DNA of 64,000 nucleotides from NCBI RefSeq assembly GCF_007747795.1, contig NZ_CP036275.1:4332001-4396000 (forward strand), written 5' to 3'. Made by a program: the position numbers and the translations under genes. Under the pieces are notes generated by a model that made no database searches, had not been told where the DNA came from, and was given only the letters and a program-made list of their open reading frames with translations. Each line of letters opens with the position of its first letter. Position 1 is the first letter of the stretch. The stretch comes from Maioricimonas rarisocia (GTDB taxonomy: Bacteria; Planctomycetota; Planctomycetia; Planctomycetales; Planctomycetaceae). Below are positions 1 to 9,745 of the stretch, in pieces.

Positions 1-1086
1 AAGATCGCCTGGATGCTCAAGCATCAGAACGGACTTCGGGAACGGGCTGAGCGGGGTGATCTCCTGTTCGGGACGGTCGACAGTTTTCTGATCTGGCGAC
101 TGACCGGCGGACGCGTGCATGCCACCGACGTCAGCAACGCCTGTCGCACGATGCTGTTCAACATCCGCACGCTCGACTGGGACGACGATCTGCTCGAGGC
201 ACTCAAAATTCCCCGCAGCCTCATGCCGGAGATCCGCCCCAACAGCGGCGTCATCGCCGAGACCGACCCGGCGGTCTTCGGTGCAAAGGTCCCCATCGCC
301 GGAGTCGCCGGTGACCAGCAGGCGGCAACATTCGGCCAGGCGTGTTTCCGACCCGGTGATGCCAAGAACACGTACGGCACCGGCTGCTTTGTGCTGCTCA
401 ACACGGGAAACGAGCCGGTCGCCTCGGACAACGGCCTGCTGACGACCGTGGGGTGGCAGATCGGCGACGAGGTGACCTATTGCCTGGAAGGTTCCATCTT
501 CATTGCCGGTGCAGCCGTCCAGTGGCTGCGGGACGGACTCGGCATGATCCGCGAGTCCTCCGAAGTCGAGACGCTCGCCGCCCTCGCCGAAGACAACGGC
601 GGCGTCTACTTCGTGCCGGCCTTCGTAGGACTGGGAGCCCCGCACTGGGACTCCGACGCACGTGGCACACTGATCGGTCTGACCCGCGGCACGAATCGGG
701 GCCACATCGCCCGGGCCGCTCTGGAGGCGATGGCTTACCGCACGCGGGACGTTCTCGACGCGATGCAGCGGGATGCAAACATCGAACTGTCCCGGCTGAA
801 GGTGGACGGCGGCGCGTCAGTCAACGACCTGCTGATGCAGTTTCAGTCGGACATGCTCGATGTACCGGTGCAGCGGCCGGTTGTTCAGGAGACGACCGCG
901 CTGGGCGCGGCCTATCTGGCCGGGCTGGCTGTCGGCGTCTGGCCCGACCTGAGTGAGATCGAGAAGAACTGGGCACTGGACCGGGAGTTCCGACCGGCAA
1001 TGGGAGCCGACCAGCGTGAGTCTCTCTATGCAGGCTGGCAGCGTGCGGTAAAGCGGTCGCTCGCCTGGGCGCGGGAGGAGGATTAA
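1..1086 (+). CDS. glpK: Glycerol kinase, C-terminal part (5' end outside window)
   Basis: ATP-dependent phosphorylation of glycerol to sn-glycerol 3-phosphate in the cytoplasm. The frame is open from base 1, so the N-terminus lies upstream; about 361 of the usual ~500 residues are present. FGGY-kinase features are clear: [11 protein letters not shown], the [20 protein letters not shown] segment, the [14 protein letters not shown] block, [17 protein letters not shown] and the C-terminal [17 protein letters not shown] followed by [12 protein letters not shown]. These favour glycerol kinase over other FGGY sugar kinases. It ends at TAA and is followed by an intergenic block rich in hairpins. No partner glycerol gene (facilitator, dehydrogenase) is visible on the sequenced side. 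Confidence 0.93.
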   Translation, partial: KIAWMLKHQNGLRERAERGDLLFGTVDSFLIWRLTGGRVHATDVSNACRTMLFNIRTLDWDDDLLEALKIPRSLMPEIRPNSGVIAETDPAVFGAKVPIAGVAGDQQAATFGQACFRPGDAKNTYGTGCFVLLNTGNEPVASDNGLLTTVGWQIGDEVTYCLEGSIFIAGAAVQWLRDGLGMIRESSEVETLAALAEDNGGVYFVPAFVGLGAPHWDSDARGTLIGLTRGTNRGHIARAALEAMAYRTRDVLDAMQRDANIELSRLKVDGGASVNDLLMQFQSDMLDVPVQRPVVQETTALGAAYLAGLAVGVWPDLSEIEKNWALDREFRPAMGADQRESLYAGWQRAVKRSLAWAREED

Positions 1087-1104
1087 GGCGGCCGGGGGCG
1101 CAGA

Positions 1105-1403
1105 GTGCTGTCGCCGGAGGCGCACCGCAAGCGTCATTCGGGGCACACCAGCTGATACGAGCCGCGACCGTCAGGGATCGACGGCCGGTTGGAACCGGCC
1201 CTACCGACGTGCCGCTAATGCTCACCCGCCTGCGGCGTGAGAGCATGGCACCCGGTGAGACCAATTCGGGTGGGGCAGGCATTCCAGCCTGCCGGCAAAC
1301 GTCGAGCAGAGTGCCGATCGGGGACGCGCACGGCTCGCAGAGCCGTGGCGCCCGATTTGCCGCCCCCGGGGCCGTAGGGTGCTGTCGCCGAAGGCGACGC
1401 ACC
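1105..1403. repeat. Intergenic cluster of short hairpins
   Basis: The ~450-bp space between glpK and the PQQ gene has no convincing gene but contains several near-perfect inverted repeats: 1183-1200 (8-bp arms, GGCCGGTT/AACCGGCC), 1274-1293 (7-bp arms, GGCAGGC/GCCTGCC), 1330-1346 (7-bp arms, ACGGCTC/GAGCCGT) and 1378-1403 (GGTGC and GTCGCC arms pairing with GGCGAC and GCACC around one unpaired base). The motif at 1105-1126 is a second, imperfect copy of the 1378-1403 element. None is followed by a clear T-run, so they look like dispersed palindromic elements rather than ordinary terminators. Confidence 0.6.
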
Positions 1404-1534
1404 GATCTAACGTCGTGCAGACTCGCCCGCCAGTTCGGATGGTGCGTCACGGAGATGTCCGGTCGCGGCACTTCGAACATCGTGGATAGCCGATGCATGG
1501 CTTGCCATGACACACCCTACAGGGATCTCACGAC

Positions 1535-2803
1535 TCATTTCTCATCACTCACACAGTACATGTGCTCCCACGTCCGCAGAAAGATCTCGCCATTCGAGAT
1601 CGCCGGCGTCGAGTTGCTCTGTTCCCCCAGGTCGTTTTCGGCGAGCGTTTCGTACTCGTCCGGATTCGGCGCCAGAACGCGGGTGATGCCGTTCTGCCCC
1701 GTGACGTACAGGCGGCCATCGGCGAACACCATCGAGCCCCAGTGGGGGCCGTCAGACGTGCGGCGGACCTTCCAGCGGGATTCGCCCGTCGCGATGTCGA
1801 TGCATTCGATCGAACCGGGGTTGTCGGCATTCGCCATGAACAGGTTGCCGTCGATGATCACGCCGGTACCGATCCGCTGCGGGTGCCGCTCTTCGCCGTC
1901 ATGCCACAGGCGATTCTCCTCGGTCACGTCGCCCGAGCCCCCCATGCGGAATGCCATGGCCGGTCCGCCGAAACCGGCCAGCACGACGGCAATATTGCCG
2001 GAGACCATCGGCGAAGTGTAAACCAGATCCCCCCGATCGCTGCTGACGCCGTCGACATGCCACAACTCTTCGCCCGTGCGGGGATTGCATGCAATGACGC
2101 GGGTGTGCATCGAGCAGAGGAGTTGATCCTCGCCTTCGACGTCGACGATCAGCGGCGTCGACCAGGTCCCAACGTAACGCCCCTCGCTGCTGGCGCTTCC
2201 GCCCGGCTCCGGCTTCTCCCAGACGGTCTCGCCGGTTTTCAGATCGAGCGCGACCAGTTGCGTCCGTTCGCCCGGTCCGCAGAGCTGAATCACCAGATCG
2301 TCGTAGATGATCGGCGAGGAGCCATAGCCCCAGATGTGATCGAACTGCCCCAGATCCCGCGACCACAGCAGGTTGCCGGCAAGGTCATAGCAGTGCATTC
2401 CTGCCGATCCGTGCCAGACCACCACGTGTTTTCCGTCAGACACGGGAGACGAACCGGCGTACGGATTCGTCTTGTGGGTGTCCGCGACGCGGTCGTACTC
2501 GACAGTCTGCTTCCATTGGAGACTGCCGTCTTCGCGGTCGTAACAGAGCAGATGGCGCTGGCGCCCCTTGTCTTCGGCACAGGTGAGATAGACGTGTCCA
2601 TTTACCACGATCGGGCTGCTGTTCCCGGGTCCGGGCAGCGAGGTCTTCCAGCGGATGTTGTTGTCCGGTCCCCACTTAAGGGGGAGCTCCTTCGCGTCCG
2701 AGGTATTGTCGTGGTCCGGCCCGCGAAACGACGGCCAGTCCCCGGCAGAGGCCAGCGAACTCAGAACTCCGGCGATCACCAGCGTGGCAGCAGTGCGGCG
2801 CAT
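1535..2803 (-). CDS. Secreted PQQ-like beta-propeller protein
   Basis: 422-aa protein with a signal peptide (MRRTAATLVIAGVLSSLASA) followed by DWPSFRGPDHDNTS, an opening typical of planctomycete PQQ-binding-like/BamB-like propellers. Blade repeats of the type 'LLCYDREDGSLQWK', 'LVALDLKTGETVWEKP' and 'VIACNPRTGEELWHVDG' recur through the chain. The ATG at 2803 is chosen over an upstream TTG (2827) because it places the signal peptide at the N-terminus and has GGGAGA 8 nt upstream. It is expected in the periplasm. PQQ-propeller proteins of this group have no assigned substrate; cofactor binding and enzyme activity are not shown by the sequence. Confidence 0.85.
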   Translation of the reverse strand: MRRTAATLVIAGVLSSLASAGDWPSFRGPDHDNTSDAKELPLKWGPDNNIRWKTSLPGPGNSSPIVVNGHVYLTCAEDKGRQRHLLCYDREDGSLQWKQTVEYDRVADTHKTNPYAGSSPVSDGKHVVVWHGSAGMHCYDLAGNLLWSRDLGQFDHIWGYGSSPIIYDDLVIQLCGPGERTQLVALDLKTGETVWEKPEPGGSASSEGRYVGTWSTPLIVDVEGEDQLLCSMHTRVIACNPRTGEELWHVDGVSSDRGDLVYTSPMVSGNIAVVLAGFGGPAMAFRMGGSGDVTEENRLWHDGEERHPQRIGTGVIIDGNLFMANADNPGSIECIDIATGESRWKVRRTSDGPHWGSMVFADGRLYVTGQNGITRVLAPNPDEYETLAENDLGEQSNSTPAISNGEIFLRTWEHMYCVSDEK

Positions 2804-3121
2804 CCGATTTCTCCCGAAACCTCGCAAGATCTGGACGGGTACAACGAATGAGACTACTGGATGGACTCCGTCTGGTGCACGTCTCCGACCAGAAATTCAG
2901 TCTGCTGGAACATTCGTCACATTCGCGGCATCCAAAACGGTATCGGAGGCGAATTCGGAAAAACTCAAACCGGATGAGTGATCCGGCTTCCCCAAACGAC
3001 TGACGTCATAGAGTTCGAAGAATTGCAGGTTCCCCCTCAATCCGTTGCGAGGTTCGCAAAGATGAACATTCTGGAAGAACCCGCCGGCATCGATCGTGCT
3101 CTCCGCTGTGGAGTTCGGCCC

Positions 3122-3298
3122 ATGGTTTCCAGCCGTTACCAGATCATGGCCTGGCTGAGCGGCAAATGGTCGCAGGTCGGCCGGACCGACGAGTCGCGAC
3201 CGAATGCCGTCGCGATCGCCGAGCGGGCGTTCGAGCGGACACGCGTTCCCCTCGAACTGCGCAACATCGACGGCGAAACGGTCGCTCGCTACCTCTGA
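3122..3298 (+). CDS. Small conserved-type protein (58 aa), paralogue of the 16.9-kb gene
   Basis: 58-aa protein without signal peptide or membrane segment. I do not recognise a named family. It aligns by eye with the small gene at 16873-17109: both share a pattern of aromatic/hydrophobic strand, GKW or GRW, a charged 'D-S/ESR' stretch, A-x-A-x-x-AFER, then LELRN-DG/LEIRDPNG and a terminal V-A/S-R. ATG at 3122 has GGAG 8 nt upstream; an alternative in-frame ATG at 3062 also has an SD-like GAGG and would add 20 residues. The resemblance to a second locus is the main reason to call it a gene. Function unknown; a small alpha/beta fold is likely. Confidence 0.6.
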   Translation: MVSSRYQIMAWLSGKWSQVGRTDESRPNAVAIAERAFERTRVPLELRNIDGETVARYL

Positions 3299-3356
3299 AG
3301 CAGTCACGTTCTGTCCCGCACGGACCGTTCTTTCACGATCCGGCATCGGTCGCGCG

Positions 3357-3749
3357 TCATGACTCTTCAGCGGATGTTTCTGATAGCACTTCCGCAAGAC
3401 GCGCAGTGACCTGAGGATCACCGATTTCCGCTTTGCCGAACCCGGGTTGCGCCCCGGCCGCCACAGCCGACTGCTGGGCATCGGCATAATTGGAGACCAG
3501 CATCGCCGGCGTTGCGCCCAGCAGGTCGTCCCGTTTCAGGCGCTTGAGCAGCCCCACTCCGTCGCTGCCGTCCAGGTCCAGCTTGCGGTTGATCAGCACC
3601 AGCCTGAACTCGCCACGCTCCAGTTCGTCGCGGGCTTCGTTCTCGTCATCGGCGGCAACGACGGTCACACCGAACTGCTGACCGAGAAACCGGCTGAGGT
3701 TGCCGTGATCGAAACCGCACTGGCCGATGCTCAGGACACGTCCGGACAT
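3357..3749 (-). CDS. CheY-like receiver domain protein lacking the phosphoacceptor Asp
   Basis: 130-aa single-domain protein with the alternating pattern of a response-regulator receiver: VLSIG strand, acidic DDENEARDEL after the second strand, FRLVLINRKLDLDGSDGVGLLKRLK around the phosphorylation loop, PAMLVSN and a GFGKAEIG segment carrying the conserved late Lys. At the position where canonical receivers have Asp (LVLxDxxMP) this protein reads LVLINRK, so the phosphoacceptor is apparently Asn. It is therefore probably a pseudo-receiver, working as a protein-interaction module or regulated in another way. No output domain is fused. It lies 38 bp from the end of metG on the same strand. Confidence 0.7.
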   Translation of the reverse strand: MSGRVLSIGQCGFDHGNLSRFLGQQFGVTVVAADDENEARDELERGEFRLVLINRKLDLDGSDGVGLLKRLKRDDLLGATPAMLVSNYADAQQSAVAAGAQPGFGKAEIGDPQVTARLAEVLSETSAEES

Positions 3750-3787
3750 GCTGTTTCCTTTCTACTCGCTGGCCTGGACCGGCCAAA

Positions 3788-5842
<2,055 letters not shown>

Positions 5843-6213
5843 CGCAACCAGATTTCGTGTGGGCGGTTCGGTTATTCGGAAGAGATTCTGCCAGCGACTC
5901 GCGTGCCGAGTCGCGCCGGGCGGCATTCTAGAGCACGTTCCGCGTGGACGTGAAGCAGGAGCGGCGACAATTCCCGGGAAAGCAGGCCGTTCGCACCACG
6001 TCCGTCAGCGGTGCCGTCGACCCGCGTCGCCTTTCCACAGGATCAGAGCCGGCTCCGTCCCGCCGGCCGGCTCCTCGAACGAGTGATCCTGTACCGGAAC
6101 AGACACCTTCGCGGCATGGGGGTTCACCCGTCGGTGCTGCGGCTCCCCTGCCGCCCACAATGCGACTGCGCCGGCTGTGGACGCTCCCCGGGGAAACTCC
6201 CTAAGCTGGCGAC
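5843..6213. other. Divergent intergenic region, no gene seen
   Basis: About 370 bp between metG (reverse) and the small membrane protein gene (forward). It must hold both promoters. Open frames here look like shadows. I see no clear hairpin, riboswitch or T-box-like element, and no tRNA. Confidence 0.5.
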
Positions 6214-6549
6214 ATGAGCAGTCAACAGGTTGCGGTCAATCGAACACTGGTCGGCATCATCGCGGTCGTCTGCCTGCTGGCAGGAGCCGTGATCTTCGTG
6301 ATGGACTCGTACCACAACGTCTGGTGCGGTGCATTTGTGCGCACGGGACTGCTGATGGGAGCCTTCTGGCTGGCGCTGCCGGCCGGCGACCGCGAGGCGG
6401 CCTGGGCCAACGTTTCCCCCTGGGCCCTGGCAGCCATCGTCGTCGTGATTCTGCTGTTCGTCCGCCGACCGCGGATCTTCTTTCCGCTGCTGATGCTGTT
6501 CGGAATCGCCGCGCTGTTTCTGCGACCCCGCTCGCGACGGCGCAAGTGA
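6214..6549 (+). CDS. Small integral membrane protein
   Basis: 111-aa protein dominated by hydrophobic stretches: roughly residues 12-29 (LVGIIAVVCLLAGAVIFV), 42-55, 68-82 (WALAAIVVVILLFV) and 87-102 (IFFPLLMLFGIAALFL), separated by short charged loops and ending in the basic tail RPRSRRRK. Three to four transmembrane helices are expected, with a positive cytoplasmic end. No family is recognised. It converges with the next gene, stop codons only 4 bp apart. No strong Shine-Dalgarno sequence precedes the ATG. Confidence 0.7.
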   Translation: MSSQQVAVNRTLVGIIAVVCLLAGAVIFVMDSYHNVWCGAFVRTGLLMGAFWLALPAGDREAAWANVSPWALAAIVVVILLFVRRPRIFFPLLMLFGIAALFLRPRSRRRK

Positions 6550-6553
6550 CGTC

Positions 6554-7567
6554 CTACATGGCACCGGCAGATGGTTCTGCCGAGATCTGCACAGGCGGCA
6601 CGATCTGATCGGCGGAGACCGGCATACCTGCCTCCTGCAGGGCCTGTCGTCGGGCGTCGACGTACACCTGTGACGTCACCTCGAGCAGCTTCTCGCGGCT
6701 GCCGGGCAGAATCCCGTCCAGCTTCTGGCTGATCTGCTCGACCCATCCGGGCTGACGGTGCATAGCGACATCCATCATCCGCACGAAGAGCGAGACTTCC
6801 TCGAAGTTCTTGTCCGCCATGCGATTGCTGACCGGACTGACAATGCGGGCAATCGTGTCGACCGTCTGTGACGGAAACGAAACGAACAGGTCGGCCTGCT
6901 GCGTCACATAGTGCTGCCCGGATCGATCCTGCCCGGCACTTGTCTGCAGATGCATCAGTGCCCGGGACTGAATCGGTTTAGTCAGCAGTGGGCTGTTGAA
7001 CTGTCCTTCACAGAGGATCAGACAACTGTTGCGGCTGCGATGGAGCACCGTGATCACGCCGAATGTCCCATCGCCCAGGTCCGATTCATATTCGTTCGGC
7101 CCCGTCTGGAACATCTGCAGCTTGGAGATCCCCATCGCCCGCCAGATGCTCACCGCCACGTCCGGGTGTGTCGTGAAGAACCCGTACACGCGAGGATCGA
7201 CGTCGCAGCGAATCGTCGGCAGTCGACGGTAGAGACTCAGAGACGACAGGATTTCGCTGGCGGCCTGTCGGTGCGTGGCCGTCAGGTAATGCATCGGAAG
7301 CGCGTCGATCGCCCTGCCACGCGTGCGCCGGGACGATGTCCCCTGGTCGATCACATCGACGCGAATCTGCGGGGCCGCGTCGCCGTGATCGTCGGACTGG
7401 CCCGCAACCTGCAGGATCGGCGGCGTCTGACGATCCTGTCCCGCTTCCAGCGAGGCTGCGGCGTCCTCGGCGGTGACCGTCCTTCCCCCCGAAAGAACGG
7501 CCACCGCGATCAAACAAAGCAGCACTTCCCTACGACCGGTCGACACCGGTCCCGGCGCATCTACCAT
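6554..7567 (-). CDS. Secreted hypothetical protein
   Basis: 337-aa protein with an N-terminal signal sequence (about residues 13-31, EVLLCLIAVAVLSGGRTVTA). The mature part has a mixed alpha/beta pattern, including an ISKLQMFQTGPNEYESDLGD segment and a conserved-looking helical end (VYVDARRQALQEAGM). The ATG at 7567 is preceded by a G-rich stretch (GGGGGGG, 4 nt spacing), and choosing it puts the signal peptide at the N-terminus. I recognise no domain. Export to periplasm or outer surface is inferred only from the signal peptide. Confidence 0.65.
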   Translation of the reverse strand: MVDAPGPVSTGRREVLLCLIAVAVLSGGRTVTAEDAAASLEAGQDRQTPPILQVAGQSDDHGDAAPQIRVDVIDQGTSSRRTRGRAIDALPMHYLTATHRQAASEILSSLSLYRRLPTIRCDVDPRVYGFFTTHPDVAVSIWRAMGISKLQMFQTGPNEYESDLGDGTFGVITVLHRSRNSCLILCEGQFNSPLLTKPIQSRALMHLQTSAGQDRSGQHYVTQQADLFVSFPSQTVDTIARIVSPVSNRMADKNFEEVSLFVRMMDVAMHRQPGWVEQISQKLDGILPGSREKLLEVTSQVYVDARRQALQEAGMPVSADQIVPPVQISAEPSAGAM

Positions 7568-7768
7568 GTGTCCCCCCCCAGGATCTAGCGGGCCGCGTTC
7601 CGTCGAAGGACGGCAACCCGACCAATAGGAACAATCGGCAAACTTGCCCTTGCAGCACCAACCGAAATGTGCCTGCCAGACCGTCCGCAACTTCCCGTCG
7701 AGCGAAGAGAGCACGAGCGGACCAACTTGCGGCCCCCGACCGATTCCGTCTCCGCAGGGCCCCGGCCT

Positions 7769-8836
7769 CTACCTCTGCCGTCGCACCTCGGTCGAGGAAA
7801 CATCCATACGGAAGCGGCTGGCGGGCAATTCTTCGAACAGATCGCGAACCGGCGCAGGACGCGGCAGGTCGGAACATGTCTGAAACTCTCCCCCGCAAAG
7901 CCGGCCGGCGACCAGGAAGGATCCTCCCGCATCACCGAACTGCCGGAGCACGTGCAGCATCGCGTCCGGACCACCGTAGTAACGCGGTTCGAGAATCCGG
8001 ATCGCCGTATCGAAGCCGACGACGAAGGTCATGCCCGGCAGGAATGAGGCTTTTTCGGCAAACGTTGCCGCACGCGAAAGCGCAAGCGGCGCGTCAGTAA
8101 ACTGAGCGGTCCGCTGCTCGAGCGAGAGGAAATCGATCGGCGGTTTGTCCGCATTGACGATCGGCAGTTCGTAGGCGGTTTCCACGCCGAGGTAGTCCGC
8201 CGCCGCGTGCCGCAGTGCCGCATGTCCTTCATGCAACGGATTGAAGGCACCGCTGAGCACGGCCCCCACATCGGCCGGGCGGGTCAGCGTCAATTCCCCC
8301 CGCGGTTGACGCCAGACCACTCCAATATTGCCAGCGAGCAGTTCGCGAATCTCCGCCGACGCCCCTGCCCATCGATGGGACAGTCCGGGTATCACCTCGC
8401 GAAGGACTGCCGAATCGGGGTGCTGTCCCCGGGCAAGCCGTTCCAGAACGGAATCCAGCAATTGCGAGGTGGCTGCGTGAAAGCGGGACGCCTCGTCGAG
8501 GGGCAAGCTCCACTGCAGCAGATCCGTTCGTTCGTGCGTATGCACCACGACCGCCCCAAGCCGCGCCGCCGTTATTTCGACAACCCGGCAACCGACACCT
8601 GCCCAATTCCTGTCGGTCGTCGACGAATTCGCAGGAGATCGCTGCCAGGCCCGTGTTGATAAGTGTGCTGCCGTTTCTGCGGCGGTGAGTGAAGTGACGT
8701 CGCTTCCGATCCAGTCGGTCAAATCGGCCGACGTTTTCAGCTCGATCAGCTGATCTGGTCGTTGCGAATCGGGACGGACGGGCGTTCCTTCAGTGTCCTG
8801 CGCGACAACGACGAACGACCGGTACGAGTGAGACAT
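7769..8836 (-). CDS. CinA-like domain fused to a nucleotidylyltransferase domain
   Basis: 355-aa cytoplasmic protein. The C-terminal half carries the nucleotidylyltransferase signature GAFNPLHEGH (residues 196-205, cf. G-x-F-x-P-x-H-x-GH of NadD/CoaD-like enzymes) and a late SSTEVRRQ motif matching the ISST-x-xR ATP-binding element. Residues about 45-135 (TAAETAAHLSTRAW, AGVGCRVVEITAARLG, VVVHTHERT, then a helical end) resemble the CinA C-terminal/PncC-type domain, which in NAD recycling deamidates NMN. The ATG at 8836 is preferred to one 13 codons upstream. A pyridine-nucleotide or related salvage role is inference; the substrate cannot be read from the sequence. Confidence 0.65.
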   Translation of the reverse strand: MSHSYRSFVVVAQDTEGTPVRPDSQRPDQLIELKTSADLTDWIGSDVTSLTAAETAAHLSTRAWQRSPANSSTTDRNWAGVGCRVVEITAARLGAVVVHTHERTDLLQWSLPLDEASRFHAATSQLLDSVLERLARGQHPDSAVLREVIPGLSHRWAGASAEIRELLAGNIGVVWRQPRGELTLTRPADVGAVLSGAFNPLHEGHAALRHAAADYLGVETAYELPIVNADKPPIDFLSLEQRTAQFTDAPLALSRAATFAEKASFLPGMTFVVGFDTAIRILEPRYYGGPDAMLHVLRQFGDAGGSFLVAGRLCGGEFQTCSDLPRPAPVRDLFEELPASRFRMDVSSTEVRRQR

Positions 8837-9146
8837 AGCCGTTTTGTGACGGATTCTAACTGTCGAGTCATGCATGCCAGATGCCCGGATTACCTGCCTG
8901 CTCGCATCTGCATCAGTCGGCGACCGGCATCCGGCTCAGAGATCACGCAGAACGAAACAACCGAAGAAACTGGATCGAAATGCCTCGTGTTCGACAGCAT
9001 TCCGGGATTTCTTCTTGATTTCTCCGGAATCGGACTCCGCACCCCAATTTCCCGTCATAAGTTTTCGCAGACGGGCCACCGAATGGCGCCAAAGTACCGT
9101 CATCCGTTGGTGACAGGGTGCTGTTCACATTGTGGTGAGATTTCCT
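8837..9146. other. Divergent intergenic region, no gene seen
   Basis: About 310 bp between the fusion gene (reverse) and the 44-aa ORF (forward). AT content is somewhat higher than in the flanking genes, as expected for promoter DNA. I see no obvious structured element. Confidence 0.45.
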
Positions 9147-9281
9147 ATGCCCCAGCACATCCGTGAATTTGTAGAAGTGACGCTCCTGCGGTGGCACCAG
9201 TCAACTCCCGAAGACTTCGGTCTGCTGGCGGCGTCTGTCGTCGTCGGTGCCTGGTTCATCTCCAGGTACTGCACCGAATAG
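9147..9281 (+). CDS. Very small single-pass membrane protein (44 aa)
   Basis: ATG at 9147 preceded by GGTGAG with 7-nt spacing opens a 44-codon frame ending in TAG. The product has an amphipathic, charged N-terminus (PQHIREFVEVTLLRWHQ) and one hydrophobic helix (FGLLAASVVVGAWFISRY), which suggests a single-pass inner-membrane microprotein. The good ribosome-binding site and coherent N-in/helix/C-out layout argue for a real gene. No family is recognised. Its stop lies 26 bp before the convergent cbiX-like gene ends. Confidence 0.55.
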   Translation: MPQHIREFVEVTLLRWHQSTPEDFGLLAASVVVGAWFISRYCTE

Positions 9282-9307
9282 TCGCTTCGTCGCCACCTCA
9301 TCTCTAC

Positions 9308-9685
9308 TCACTTCGCCGACGGCACTTCTTCGTTCAATCGTTCCATCAGGACCTCGATCATCAACGGATGAAGTCCGAGAGGCGGGCAGAGTCGAAACGT
9401 CACTTCCGGCCATTCAACTTCAAACTCGCGACGGAACTGCTCCAGATCCTGGGCGACATGCGCGCCTGAGGAGAGAAAGTACGGGAGCATCCGCACCTCG
9501 CCGGCCCCCTGTTCGACGCACCGTCGTGCACCGTCGGGAATCGTCGGGGAGGTCAGTTCGAGGTATGCAATCTCGACGACGTCCTTCGGTCGCCGGGCGC
9601 GAACCTGTTCCTGCACATGAACCAGGTCCCGGTTTGCTTCGGCGCGGCGGCTACCGTGGGCGATCAGCAGAATTGCCGTACGCAT
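9308..9685 (-). CDS. CbiX-type sirohydrochlorin chelatase
   Basis: 125-aa small CbiX/SirB-family protein (single-domain form, CbiXS). It has the N-terminal strand with the metal-binding His of the family (TAILLIAHGSRRAEAN), an acidic ELTSPTIPDG loop, MLPYFLSSGAHVAQD carrying the second conserved His, and the C-terminal CPPLGLHPLMIEVLMERL. Enzymes of this family insert Co2+ (cobalamin route), Fe2+ (siroheme) or Ni2+ (F430) into sirohydrochlorin; the metal cannot be assigned here because no cobalamin or siroheme gene is adjacent. The ATG at 9685 gives the standard N-terminus. Confidence 0.85.
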   Translation of the reverse strand: MRTAILLIAHGSRRAEANRDLVHVQEQVRARRPKDVVEIAYLELTSPTIPDGARRCVEQGAGEVRMLPYFLSSGAHVAQDLEQFRREFEVEWPEVTFRLCPPLGLHPLMIEVLMERLNEEVPSAK

Positions 9686-9745
9686 GGGCTCTCCGTAGAC
9701 TCGTGGGGCTTTCGCATCCCCTGATTCTAGACTCGGGTCTGCACG

